DNA of 64,000 nucleotides. Source: Promicromonospora iranensis (lineage in GTDB: Bacteria > Actinomycetota > Actinomycetes > Actinomycetales > Cellulomonadaceae). The notes under the pieces were generated by a model, which was given only the letters and a program-made list of their open reading frames with translations, made no database searches and had not been told where the DNA came from. This document shows positions 17,275 to 24,506 of the stretch, piece by piece (the first letter of the stretch is position 1; every line of letters begins with the position of its first letter). The stretch lies in contig NZ_JAJQMN010000005.1 of NCBI RefSeq assembly GCF_028994775.1, positions 248,001-312,000 on the forward strand. The letters are read 5' to 3'. Made by a program: the position numbers and the translations under genes.

Positions 17275-17280
17275 CCGGGA

Positions 17281-18750
17281 CTATCGCTGGAGCGTCAGCA
17301 GGCCCGGCCGGTACGGGAGCAGGCCGTAGTCCACGCCGTCCGAGCTGGGCGAGCGGCCCTGGTACAGCAGCTGCAGGTTGCAGGGGTCGACGGTCATGGT
17401 CTGGTCGGCCGTGGTGCGCAGAAGCTCACCGTGGCTGATGTCGTTGGTCCAGGTGGCCCCGCTGTTGGCCTTGCCGGCGAACGGGTTGCTCTCCGTGGCG
17501 GCCTGCGGCGTCCAGGACCCGGAGAGGCTGGTTGCCGTGAACGACCGGAAGTACCGTCCGTTGGCGCCGATGGCCTCGACGATCATCAGGTACTTGTTCT
17601 GGTCCTTGAGCTTGTAGACCTGGGGAGCCTCGAACAGGTTGTTCGTGGTGTCGCTCATGATGGTCTGGTACGAGCTGCCGAAGTTCCCCGGGAAGTTCCC
17701 GATCGGCATGCTGGCGCGGTAGATCTTGCCGTTGTCCCCGGCGAAGAACAGGTACATGTTCGTGCCGTCGCCGATGATCGTCTGGTCGATAGGTCCGGTG
17801 TTGGAGCCGGAGATCGTCCCGGTGAACAGCGGGCTCGCGGCCGACCAGCCGTTCGGGTTCGTGGGGTCACTGGAGGTCCGGTACATGAACGGCGACGGGC
17901 CCCACTGGTAGGTGAGCACCCAGATGTTCTTCGGGGCGAAGTAGAAGAGCGAGGGTGCCACCGTGCCGGAGGACATGGCGTTCTGCGAGGCGCTCCCCAT
18001 CTGCGAATAGCTGGAGAAGAGGCTGAAGTTCATCGAGCCCCAGGACGTACCGAAATCGTGGGTCGTGGCGTAGACGAGCTGCTGACCGTTGTACGGAGCC
18101 ACGGTGAAGTCCTTGAGCGAGACCCAGCCGGACCTCGGGTTCGCCAGGGCGCCCGTGGACGACCAGTGGTAGGTGGACGGCAGGTCGCACGACGTCGACG
18201 TGCTTCCGACGAGTGAGGCGTCGTCGATGTAGAGGCTGTCGGTACCCGCGGCCGTCTCCACGTAGAACGACGCGGACGAGAGCGTCCCGGTCCAGGACAC
18301 GGTCGCGGTGCCGGTCAGCTGCGTCCAACCCGAGGAGCTCACCGTTCCCTGAGCCAGGTTGACGTAGTTCGTCGTGCCACCCGCGGTCACCGCCAACGTG
18401 ACCCGGCCGGTCGGCGTCCCGCTGTGGGAGCGCACCCACACGCTCGCCGTGTAGCTGGTGTTGTTCGTCAGTGCCGAGGTCACGACCTGGGCGGGGCCGT
18501 GCCACGAGGCCGTGCGGCCGGTCCGGGAGAGGGCGCGGCTGCCGCCGTGTACGGGACTGGTGGTGGACGCCAGCGTTCCGGCGCCGAACACCGACCAGCC
18601 GGTGGTGCCGTTCTCCATGTCACCGTTCGTGAGCAGGTTGCTGCTCGCCGCCGCGGCGGGAGGAGCCTCGGCGGTCGGCAGCACGGTGGCGCCGGCCAGT
18701 GCCAGCGCTGCGGCCAGCCCGAGTGCGAGACGTGCGATGGACTTCGTCAT
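17281..18750 (-). CDS. Secreted alpha-L-arabinofuranosidase, GH62, with N-terminal CBM
   Basis: A 489-residue exported enzyme: signal peptide about 1-36; a carbohydrate-binding module of CBM4/9-like type at 38-182 ([15 protein letters not shown] to [10 protein letters not shown]); GH62 domain from about 190 to the end. The GH62 active-site set is visible: Asp214 (base, [12 protein letters not shown]), Asp322 (GPIDQT) and Glu374 (acid, [10 protein letters not shown]). GH62 removes single L-arabinose side chains from arabinoxylan or arabinan outside the cell, supplying the ABC/GH51 operon. ATG 18750 has AGGAG 6 bp upstream. A TTTACCGATACAGT box lies about 170 bp before the start. The GH62 domain is near consensus for the family. 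Confidence 0.95.
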   Translation of the reverse strand: MTKSIARLALGLAAALALAGATVLPTAEAPPAAAASSNLLTNGDMENGTTGWSVFGAGTLASTTSPVHGGSRALSRTGRTASWHGPAQVVTSALTNNTSYTASVWVRSHSGTPTGRVTLAVTAGGTTNYVNLAQGTVSSSGWTQLTGTATVSWTGTLSSASFYVETAAGTDSLYIDDASLVGSTSTSCDLPSTYHWSSTGALANPRSGWVSLKDFTVAPYNGQQLVYATTHDFGTSWGSMNFSLFSSYSQMGSASQNAMSSGTVAPSLFYFAPKNIWVLTYQWGPSPFMYRTSSDPTNPNGWSAASPLFTGTISGSNTGPIDQTIIGDGTNMYLFFAGDNGKIYRASMPIGNFPGNFGSSYQTIMSDTTNNLFEAPQVYKLKDQNKYLMIVEAIGANGRYFRSFTATSLSGSWTPQAATESNPFAGKANSGATWTNDISHGELLRTTADQTMTVDPCNLQLLYQGRSPSSDGVDYGLLPYRPGLLTLQR

Positions 18751-18916
18751 CCTTCGCTCCTGGTTCTGTCGGGGGCACGACCTGGGGCGGCTGTGCCCGG
18801 GTGCGGAGTGGTGCCCTACCTGCGGCGTGATCAGCGCCGCGGCTCATCGGGAGCCGCCTGCACCGGGGTGTGAGCGCTAACATCCTTGTCGCGACGAGGG
18901 CCGGTGCAGCGATAGA

Positions 18917-18930
18917 TTTACCGATACAGT
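18917..18930. promoter_or_regulatory. TTTACCGATACAGT box 2 upstream of GH62
   Basis: A variant of the 14-bp motif (two mismatches to box 1), about 167 bp before the GH62 start codon on the opposite strand. A likely operator for GH62. Confidence 0.5.
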
Positions 18931-19062
18931 ACCGAGGACGGAAGCCCCATACAAGGCATCGCGGGCGTTTCGTCGCGTGATGTGCGGGAAAGTTGCTGAG
19001 CGGCAGGGCGCCAGGCGTCACCACTCGCCACGGCGCCCGAGCCCGTCGGCGCACCCTGGGAA

Positions 19063-19152
19063 GCTCGCTCGCATGCCCGGGCAGTCGTCGACCCGCCACG
19101 GCCCCTCTTCCTCGAGCGGTCCACCACCGGCCGCGATATGGATCGATAAAGT
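19063..19152 (+). repeat. 90-bp imperfect direct repeat, copy B (relic of a lacI 3' end plus box 3)
   Basis: Aligns ungapped to 16993-17082 at 71/90. The position equivalent to the regulator's TAA stop is CAG here, and no LacI reading frame is recognisable upstream, so it is the tail of a lost duplicate. It ends with the operator-like box 3. Confidence 0.65.
19139..19152 (+). promoter_or_regulatory. TGGATCGATAAAGT box 3 upstream of CE1 gene
   Basis: Matches the motif except at positions 2-3. It lies about 465 bp before the CE1 start, at the end of repeat copy B. Confidence 0.45.
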
Positions 19153-19250
19153 GGAGGGCTTCGGCGCGGGTGCCAATGGTGTGGGTGGCGAGCCTCGATG
19201 GACGGGAATCGCTCGCCTCTGACGATGGACGGGCTTGTCGACGGCGCGTA

Positions 19251-19264
19251 TTTAACGATAAAGT
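19251..19264 (+). promoter_or_regulatory. TTTAACGATAAAGT box 4 upstream of CE1 gene
   Basis: One mismatch to box 1; 99 bp downstream of box 3, 353 bp before the CE1 start. The two boxes together could hold a repressor pair over the CE1 promoter region. Confidence 0.5.
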
Positions 19265-19286
19265 CCGGCTCGACCGGACCGTACTG

Positions 19287-19430
19287 GTGCAAGGGAGCAC
19301 GCAGGTGGCTCGAACGCTCGACACCGTCGTCCAGCTGGACACCGGAGACCCCGTGGCCACGCGGATGCAAGCCTCGTCGAGATCGGGGGAGCGGGTCATC
19401 TACGACGTCGGCTACTGGCAGAACAAGTAG
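19287..19430 (+). pseudogene. Possible C-terminal gene remnant (47 codons)
   Basis: An open frame from GTG 19287 to TAG 19430 with coding-like composition, ending GERVIYDVGYWQNK. It begins right after box 4 and has no clear ribosome site. It may be the tail of a lost gene or a short leader ORF before the CE1 gene. I do not recognise the family. Confidence 0.25.
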
Positions 19431-19617
19431 GCGAGCGGGATGGCCGGCAGGACTCGAGCCAGGAGCCGGAGCCACCCAAGCCGGTCCGGGGCCGAACACC
19501 GTCCGGCCGCAACACCAACGTGGCAGGTACCCGCACGGTCACCGGTCAAGCGAGAGGCGCGGCATGGTGCCGGTCCTCGTGCCCGGAAACCTCGAAGTCC
19601 GTACGAGAGGCAAATCA

Positions 19618-21858
19618 ATGGCGATGGAATCTCAGGCAAGGCCCGCCCACCCGACCCGACGAGGACGACAAACGCTCGCGGCCGCAGCCGCAGCCGCGGT
19701 GGTGGCGGGGGCGATGCTCGCCGCGCCGTCCGCTGCCGCGCAAGCGGTGAGCGCCGACCCGTGGGTGAGCGAGGTGCCGAACAACCCGATCTCGGACGTC
19801 TACCGGTTCACCGTGCCCCGCGCGGCGGTGACCGACGCGACCGGAATCGGGGACGGCCCGGTCGCGGTGCAGGGGAACTTCGGCCCGGGTAAGGCGTGGA
19901 CCGACCTCAACATGGGGACCAGCGGGTCGAACCTGACCGCCACGCTCGGCCCCCTCGAACCTGGCCTGTACTACTACCAGTACGCCGCTCGTCCCGCTGC
20001 GAACCAGGACGCGGTCGCCTTCCGCAACCCCGGCACTCCCCAGGAGGTGACGTCGAGGCCCACCTACAGCACCATGTTCGTCCCCGGACCAGGTGCCGAG
20101 TGGCTCGACGACGTGGCCGGCGGCGGCGAGCTCGAGACGCTCGAGTACGGCAAGGGGCCGAACCGCCAGAAGGAAGCGCTCGTGTGGACACCCCCGGGCT
20201 ACGACGCGGATCGCGCGGAGCGGTACCCGGTGCTGTACCTGCTCCAGGACGAGGGGCAGAGCTACCGCGAGTGGGTGGAGCTGGGACGGCTCGGCCAGAT
20301 CATGGACAACCTCACGCTCGACGGGGACGCCGAGCCGATGGTGGTCGTCATGGGCGACACCGACGTGCCGGGTCCCGCCGGCGTGACCAAGGAGCTGTTG
20401 CCCGCCGTCGAGCGTGCGTTCAACGTCTCCGACGACGGATCGGGCCGCGCGATCGCCGGAATCGGCCGCGGTGGAGAGCTGGCCCTGAGCGCCGTGGTCG
20501 CCAAGCCGCGAGAGTTCACGGGCGTCGGCTCGTTCTCGGGCGGCTACGACAAGGCGATCTCCCGGGGCAAGGCCAAGCAGATCAACCTCTCGACCGACAT
20601 CGTCCGCCTGTACGCGGGCAACGTCACCGACGCCGCGTACAACGACACGGTCGCGTTGGCCGACAGGCTGGCGAACGCGGGTGTGGAGTTCCAGTCCGAC
20701 GGGTCGGACCCCACGACGGGCGGCACGTGGGACACGTGGCAGAAGAACCTGCACGACTTCGCCGGGCGCATCTTCCAGGAGGTCGATGACGAGGGCCCGA
20801 GCGAGGGCCACCTGCCGTTCGTGAAGCATGAGCTGCCGGCGGCGGGCACGACCCCGACACCGTGGATCGATGAGAACGGCGTCGCCACCTTCGAGCTCGG
20901 CCCCGAGTTCGCCGACGCGAACAACATCACCGTCTGGGGCAACTTCGGTCCGGCCGGAAGCTGGCCGCGCACCCACATGGTCAAGCAGGCTGACGGTTCG
21001 TGGCGGCTCTCGCTGGCCCTCGAGGGCGGCTCCTACTACTACAAGTTCGTGGTTGACGGCGTCGACCTCAAGGACGCCGGCAACCCCACGAAGGTGTTCT
21101 CGGAGCCGACGTGGAGCACCTTCACCGTCAAGGGCGACACGATCCGCGGTCAGTACACCGCAGAGGTGCCGGCCGGCGCGCGCGGCGAGGTCAGCGTCAT
21201 GAGCTACACGAGCACCGCGGGCGGCGGCCAGCAGCGCTCGGCGTACGTGTGGACGCCCCCGGACTATGACGCAGAACGCGCCGACGAGTACCCGGTCTTC
21301 TACCTGCAGCACGGTGGGGGGCAGACGTGGACCGACTGGGTCGAGGTGGGGTATGTCCAGCGCATCCTGGACAACCACTACCTGCGGGGCGACATCGTGC
21401 CGATGGTGGTCGTCATGGCCAACGGAAACGGCGTGGACTTCCCCACGGAGATCACGACGCGGATCGTGCCGGCCGCCGAGGAGCAGTTCAACATCAGCTC
21501 CCAGGGTGACCAGCGCGCTCTGGCGGGCCTCTCGATGGGCTCAGGCCACACGCTCAGCACGCTCTGGGCACACCCGGGCGAGTTCGGCTACATCGGCGCA
21601 ATGTCCGCGTTCGGTGCGCCGCCTGCCAACGCGGACGTCGAGGCCATCAACGAGGGTACGAAGCTGCTGCGCGTCTACTCGGGAGACGTGCAGGACTTCA
21701 CCTACGGCGCGACGTTGCAGCTGATCGCCGCCATGGAGGGCCGCGGGGTGAACCACGAGTTCGCGCCCATCATCGCGGGCCCGCACAGCTGGGACGTCTG
21801 GCAGAAGTCGCTCATCGACTTCCTTCCCCGGCTGTTCACGGAGGGCGCCGACGCATAA
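19618..21858 (+). CDS. Secreted tandem CE1-type esterase with degenerate first module
   Basis: A 746-residue exported protein: Arg-containing signal peptide about 1-42, then two homologous halves (about 45-385 and 400-746). Each half has an Ig-like early-set domain (VQGNFGPGKAW; VWGNFGPAGSW) and an alpha/beta-hydrolase of the CE1/Fes esterase type (VWTPPGYDADRAERYPVLYL; VWTPPDYDAERADEYPVFYL). The second half has nucleophile Ser639 in AGLSMGSG and His723 in GPHSWDVWQ. In the first half the equivalent positions are Gly283 (AGIGRGG) and Gly369 (GGTWDTWQ), so it should be inactive. Likely role: removing feruloyl or acetyl groups from pectin or arabinoxylan. Two operator-like boxes lie upstream. 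Confidence 0.88.
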   Translation: MAMESQARPAHPTRRGRQTLAAAAAAAVVAGAMLAAPSAAAQAVSADPWVSEVPNNPISDVYRFTVPRAAVTDATGIGDGPVAVQGNFGPGKAWTDLNMGTSGSNLTATLGPLEPGLYYYQYAARPAANQDAVAFRNPGTPQEVTSRPTYSTMFVPGPGAEWLDDVAGGGELETLEYGKGPNRQKEALVWTPPGYDADRAERYPVLYLLQDEGQSYREWVELGRLGQIMDNLTLDGDAEPMVVVMGDTDVPGPAGVTKELLPAVERAFNVSDDGSGRAIAGIGRGGELALSAVVAKPREFTGVGSFSGGYDKAISRGKAKQINLSTDIVRLYAGNVTDAAYNDTVALADRLANAGVEFQSDGSDPTTGGTWDTWQKNLHDFAGRIFQEVDDEGPSEGHLPFVKHELPAAGTTPTPWIDENGVATFELGPEFADANNITVWGNFGPAGSWPRTHMVKQADGSWRLSLALEGGSYYYKFVVDGVDLKDAGNPTKVFSEPTWSTFTVKGDTIRGQYTAEVPAGARGEVSVMSYTSTAGGGQQRSAYVWTPPDYDAERADEYPVFYLQHGGGQTWTDWVEVGYVQRILDNHYLRGDIVPMVVVMANGNGVDFPTEITTRIVPAAEEQFNISSQGDQRALAGLSMGSGHTLSTLWAHPGEFGYIGAMSAFGAPPANADVEAINEGTKLLRVYSGDVQDFTYGATLQLIAAMEGRGVNHEFAPIIAGPHSWDVWQKSLIDFLPRLFTEGADA

Positions 21859-21878
21859 CGCCGCTGGGCGCCGAACAT

Positions 21879-21913
21879 GGTGCGGTCGGCGGGTTCACCC
21901 CGTCGGCCGCACC
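21879..21913 (+). terminator. Hairpin terminator of the CE1 gene
   Basis: A 15-bp stem with two G-T wobble pairs: GGTGCGGTCGGCGGG (21879-21893) with CCCGTCGGCCGCACC (21899-21913), loop of 5 nt, 20 bp after the stop codon. Confidence 0.65.
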
Positions 21914-22299
21914 ACCACTGGTGCCCGATCCGGCGTTCGTCCAGGCGTGGCACCAGGTCAGCGCGGTGCAGCGCGTTCATGGGCAAAGGTGCTCTGCCCG
22001 TTCCAGGTCGACTACCTCGGCGGGCGCGGCGTTTACCTGTGCCGGTGCTTCAAGGCGGGCAAGGTGACAAGCTGGCGCGCTCGGTACACCGGGCCGGACA
22101 TGGTTCGGGCTTCTGCCCGCGGCGCAGGGCCTGTCATCGCTTGAACCCGGACGAAGCTCGGGGAGAGGGCGCGACGGGCGAAAACTGCAGGAGGTGGGCT
22201 GAGTCGTCGGGCTTTCGAGTGGCACTCTGGCGAGTCGCTCGCCAGGCTCGATACCCTCAGGCAAACGTCGAGCAAGATCCGGCCCGGAGCGGGGGGGCA
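21914..22299. other. Intergenic stretch without a recognised gene
   Basis: Several frames are open but none has convincing coding character, a ribosome site or a recognisable motif. The stretch probably contains the promoter of the following hypothetical gene. Base composition is less extreme than in the neighbours. Confidence 0.4.
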
Positions 22300-22881
22300 A
22301 TGCCCACGGAGTACTCGGAAAGGCTGCGCAAGGAGTCTGAGATTCGAGAGATTCTCGTCGAACCGATGGAGCGGACCCGGGAGTGGCTGCGGGTTTTCGA
22401 CAAGGAGCAACGGCGACGAAGCCGGCGCCTCAAGCGCTTCGTCTTCATCGGCGACCGTTACGGCACGCCATCTTTCGTGGCGCCGGGGCAGATCGACGCC
22501 AACGAGCGCGACCCGTGGCGGTACCTGTACTGGTTACCCAGCTGGACCGATCCGGCCGGTGAGTACGTGGTGCCCTCGACTTTCGGCTACTCGGCGTGGG
22601 TCGCCTTGTTCGAGGGCTGGGAGTCACTTTCCACCCTGCGGAAGAGTGGCTACTACCTCTCGCATGGCGGACCAAATGCGGTCCTTCTGCAGCGCGTCAG
22701 AATCACGGTGCTGGAGGACCGTAGGGCTGCGCTCCTTGCGGAGTTCCCGAAGCTTCCTCGCTCGCGTTACGAGACCTATGCGGTTGATGCCGACGGTTGG
22801 AACGAATTCCTGACCGACCTTCGAGCCGCCGACGACGGTTGGCCAGTGCCCGAACCTCCGCGGCGCCGTCGATGGTGGTGA
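22300..22881 (+). CDS. Hypothetical protein (193 aa)
   Basis: I do not recognise this protein. ATG 22300 has a G-run (GGGGGGG) just upstream as the only ribosome-site candidate; a longer in-frame version is open but less likely. The N-terminus is charged and probably helical (REWLRVFDKEQRRRSRRLKR), followed by an aromatic-rich middle (RDPWRYLYWLPSW, FGYSAWVALFEGWESLS) and a basic, Trp-ended tail (PPRRRRWW). No membrane segment is evident. Codon use is less GC-biased than in neighbours, hinting at a foreign origin. It stands alone between the CE1 terminator and an XRE-cupin regulator. Confidence 0.5.
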   Translation: MPTEYSERLRKESEIREILVEPMERTREWLRVFDKEQRRRSRRLKRFVFIGDRYGTPSFVAPGQIDANERDPWRYLYWLPSWTDPAGEYVVPSTFGYSAWVALFEGWESLSTLRKSGYYLSHGGPNAVLLQRVRITVLEDRRAALLAEFPKLPRSRYETYAVDADGWNEFLTDLRAADDGWPVPEPPRRRRWW

Positions 22882-22935
22882 GCTCGACACCCGGATGCTA
22901 TCCACCTGTTGCCCACGCAGCATAAGATCTCGCCT

Positions 22936-23532
22936 ATGACGCAAGAAGATGGTGAGCTGGACAGCCTGGTACGCAAACGCATCCGCGCCCTGCGTGTGGC
23001 ACAAGGCCTCTCGCTGGAGGAGCTGGCCGGACGCGCCCACCTCAGCCAGTCGTCGCTGAGCCGCATCGAGAACGGCCAGCGGCGTCTCGCACTGGACCAG
23101 CTGGTCACGCTCGCCCGGGCGCTGGACACCACGCTGGACCAACTCGTCGAGACGGCCACGGACGACGTGGTCAGCAACCCGACGGTCGACAGCACGCGTG
23201 GCCGGATGCACTGGACCATCAAGTCGGACCCCGGCATGAGCGTGGTACGCCAGCGCATGACCGAGCCTCCACCGCAGAATCCGGCGCACATGCGCGCCCA
23301 CCCGGGACGTGAGTGGCTCGTCGTCCTGTCCGGTACGGCGATCCTCATGCTCGGCAACCGGCGCTTCCGTCTCGAGACCAACCAGGCCGCCGAGTTCCCC
23401 ACGATGCTCCCGCACGCGATCGGTGCCGAGGGTGGCCCGTGCGAGACCATCGGCATCTTCGACCGCGACGCCCGCCGAGGCCACCAGCGAGACGACGATA
23501 CGCAGGAGGTTCCGAGTGGCCGCCCGGGATGA
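22936..23532 (+). CDS. XRE-family regulator with C-terminal cupin domain
   Basis: A 198-residue protein. An N-terminal HTH (about 12-65, LSLEELAGRAHLSQSSLSRI) is followed by a cupin barrel (about 105-185, HPGREWLVVLSGTAILMLGN to MLPHAIGAEGG). Such regulators sense a small ligand in the cupin and bind near their own or a neighbour's promoter. ATG 22936 follows TAAGAT (22923-22928) by only 7 bp, suggesting a leaderless message. The nearest downstream genes are the RsbQ/RsbP pair, 170 bp away with a hairpin between, so its target is not obvious. Confidence 0.85.
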   Translation: MTQEDGELDSLVRKRIRALRVAQGLSLEELAGRAHLSQSSLSRIENGQRRLALDQLVTLARALDTTLDQLVETATDDVVSNPTVDSTRGRMHWTIKSDPGMSVVRQRMTEPPPQNPAHMRAHPGREWLVVLSGTAILMLGNRRFRLETNQAAEFPTMLPHAIGAEGGPCETIGIFDRDARRGHQRDDDTQEVPSGRPG

Positions 23533-23643
23533 CGACGCACGGGGACGGCCACGCCCTCGGCCCCTGCCCGCCCGCCGCAGCTGAACCGGATCACGGGCGC
23601 GGTCACGACGAGCCCGGGTCGTTGACCTGGGGCGCGACCTACC

Positions 23644-23663
23644 CGCGCTCTCGTGGGAGCGCG
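23644..23663. terminator. Short GC hairpin between XRE-cupin gene and rsbQ
   Basis: CGCGCTC (23644-23650) pairs with GAGCGCG (23657-23663) around a 6-nt loop, followed by GGGCGAAAAA. It lies 110 bp after the regulator stop; it may be a terminator or a structure in the rsbQ promoter region. Confidence 0.35.
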
Positions 23664-23705
23664 CGGGCGAAAAATCGGGTCGCCGGCCGTGCCTAGACTT
23701 GCCGG

Positions 23706-24506
23706 ATGATCGTCACCGCCCGCCACAACGCGCAGATCTCCGGCGCGCCGGAGGGTGCCCCGGCCATGGTGTTCGCGCACGGCTTCGGCTGCGACCAGTC
23801 CATGTGGCGGCTCGTCGCCCCGGCGTTCGAGGCGGACCACCGGGTCGTCCTGTTCGACCATGTCGGTGCCGGCCGTTCGGACCCCGGTGCGTACGACACC
23901 GACCGGCATGCGTCCCTCGACGGTTACGCGGAAGACGTGGTCGAGCTGCTGGAGGAGCTGGAACTCGGCCCGGTCGTGTTCGTGGGCCACTCGGTGAGCG
24001 CCACGATCGCGCTGCTCGCCGCCTCTCGGCGGCCGGAGCTCTTCGACCGCCTCGTGCTGGTCGGCCCCAGCCCTCGCTACATCGACGACGACGGCTACCG
24101 CGGAGGGTTCACGGCCGAGGAGATCGAGGAGCTTCTCGAGACCATGGACGTCAACTATCTCGGCTGGTCCGAGTTCATCGCCCCGGTGATCATGGGCAAC
24201 CCGGACCGGCCGCAGCTGGGCGAGGAGCTGACCAACTCCTTCTGCCGTACCGACCCGGCCATCGCCAAGCGGTTCGCCCGTGCGACGTTCCTCTCCGACA
24301 ACCGCGCCGACCTCGCCGCTGTCCGTACGCCGAGCCTCGTGGTCCAGTGCCGCGAGGACGCCATCGCCCCGGTCGAGGTGGGTCGGTACGTCCACGAGCA
24401 CCTCGGCGACAGCGAGTTCGTGCTGATCGACGCCGTCGGCCACTGTCCCAACCTCAGCGCACCCCGGGCGCTGATCACCGCGATGCGCGAGTACCTCTCG
24501 CGGTGA
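23706..24506 (+). CDS. rsbQ: RsbQ-like alpha/beta hydrolase, energy-stress signalling
   Basis: A 266-residue alpha/beta hydrolase matching Bacillus subtilis RsbQ in length and triad spacing: Ser96 in VGHSVSA, Asp218 in CREDAI, His246 in VGHCPNLS. RsbQ acts with the PAS-phosphatase RsbP to activate a general stress sigma factor on energy limitation, probably through a small hydrolysed ligand sensed by the PAS domain. The next gene, overlapping by 4 bp (GTGA), is an RsbP-like phosphatase, which supports this role over that of a plain esterase. Related proteins include the KAI2/D14 strigolactone-type receptors. Confidence 0.85.
   Translation: MIVTARHNAQISGAPEGAPAMVFAHGFGCDQSMWRLVAPAFEADHRVVLFDHVGAGRSDPGAYDTDRHASLDGYAEDVVELLEELELGPVVFVGHSVSATIALLAASRRPELFDRLVLVGPSPRYIDDDGYRGGFTAEEIEELLETMDVNYLGWSEFIAPVIMGNPDRPQLGEELTNSFCRTDPAIAKRFARATFLSDNRADLAAVRTPSLVVQCREDAIAPVEVGRYVHEHLGDSEFVLIDAVGHCPNLSAPRALITAMREYLSR

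Noticed and set aside
21947-22144. 65-codon frame with a Cys-rich stretch (YLCRCF) after the CE1 gene
   Set aside because: No ribosome site and competing frames look equally open; not supported as a gene.
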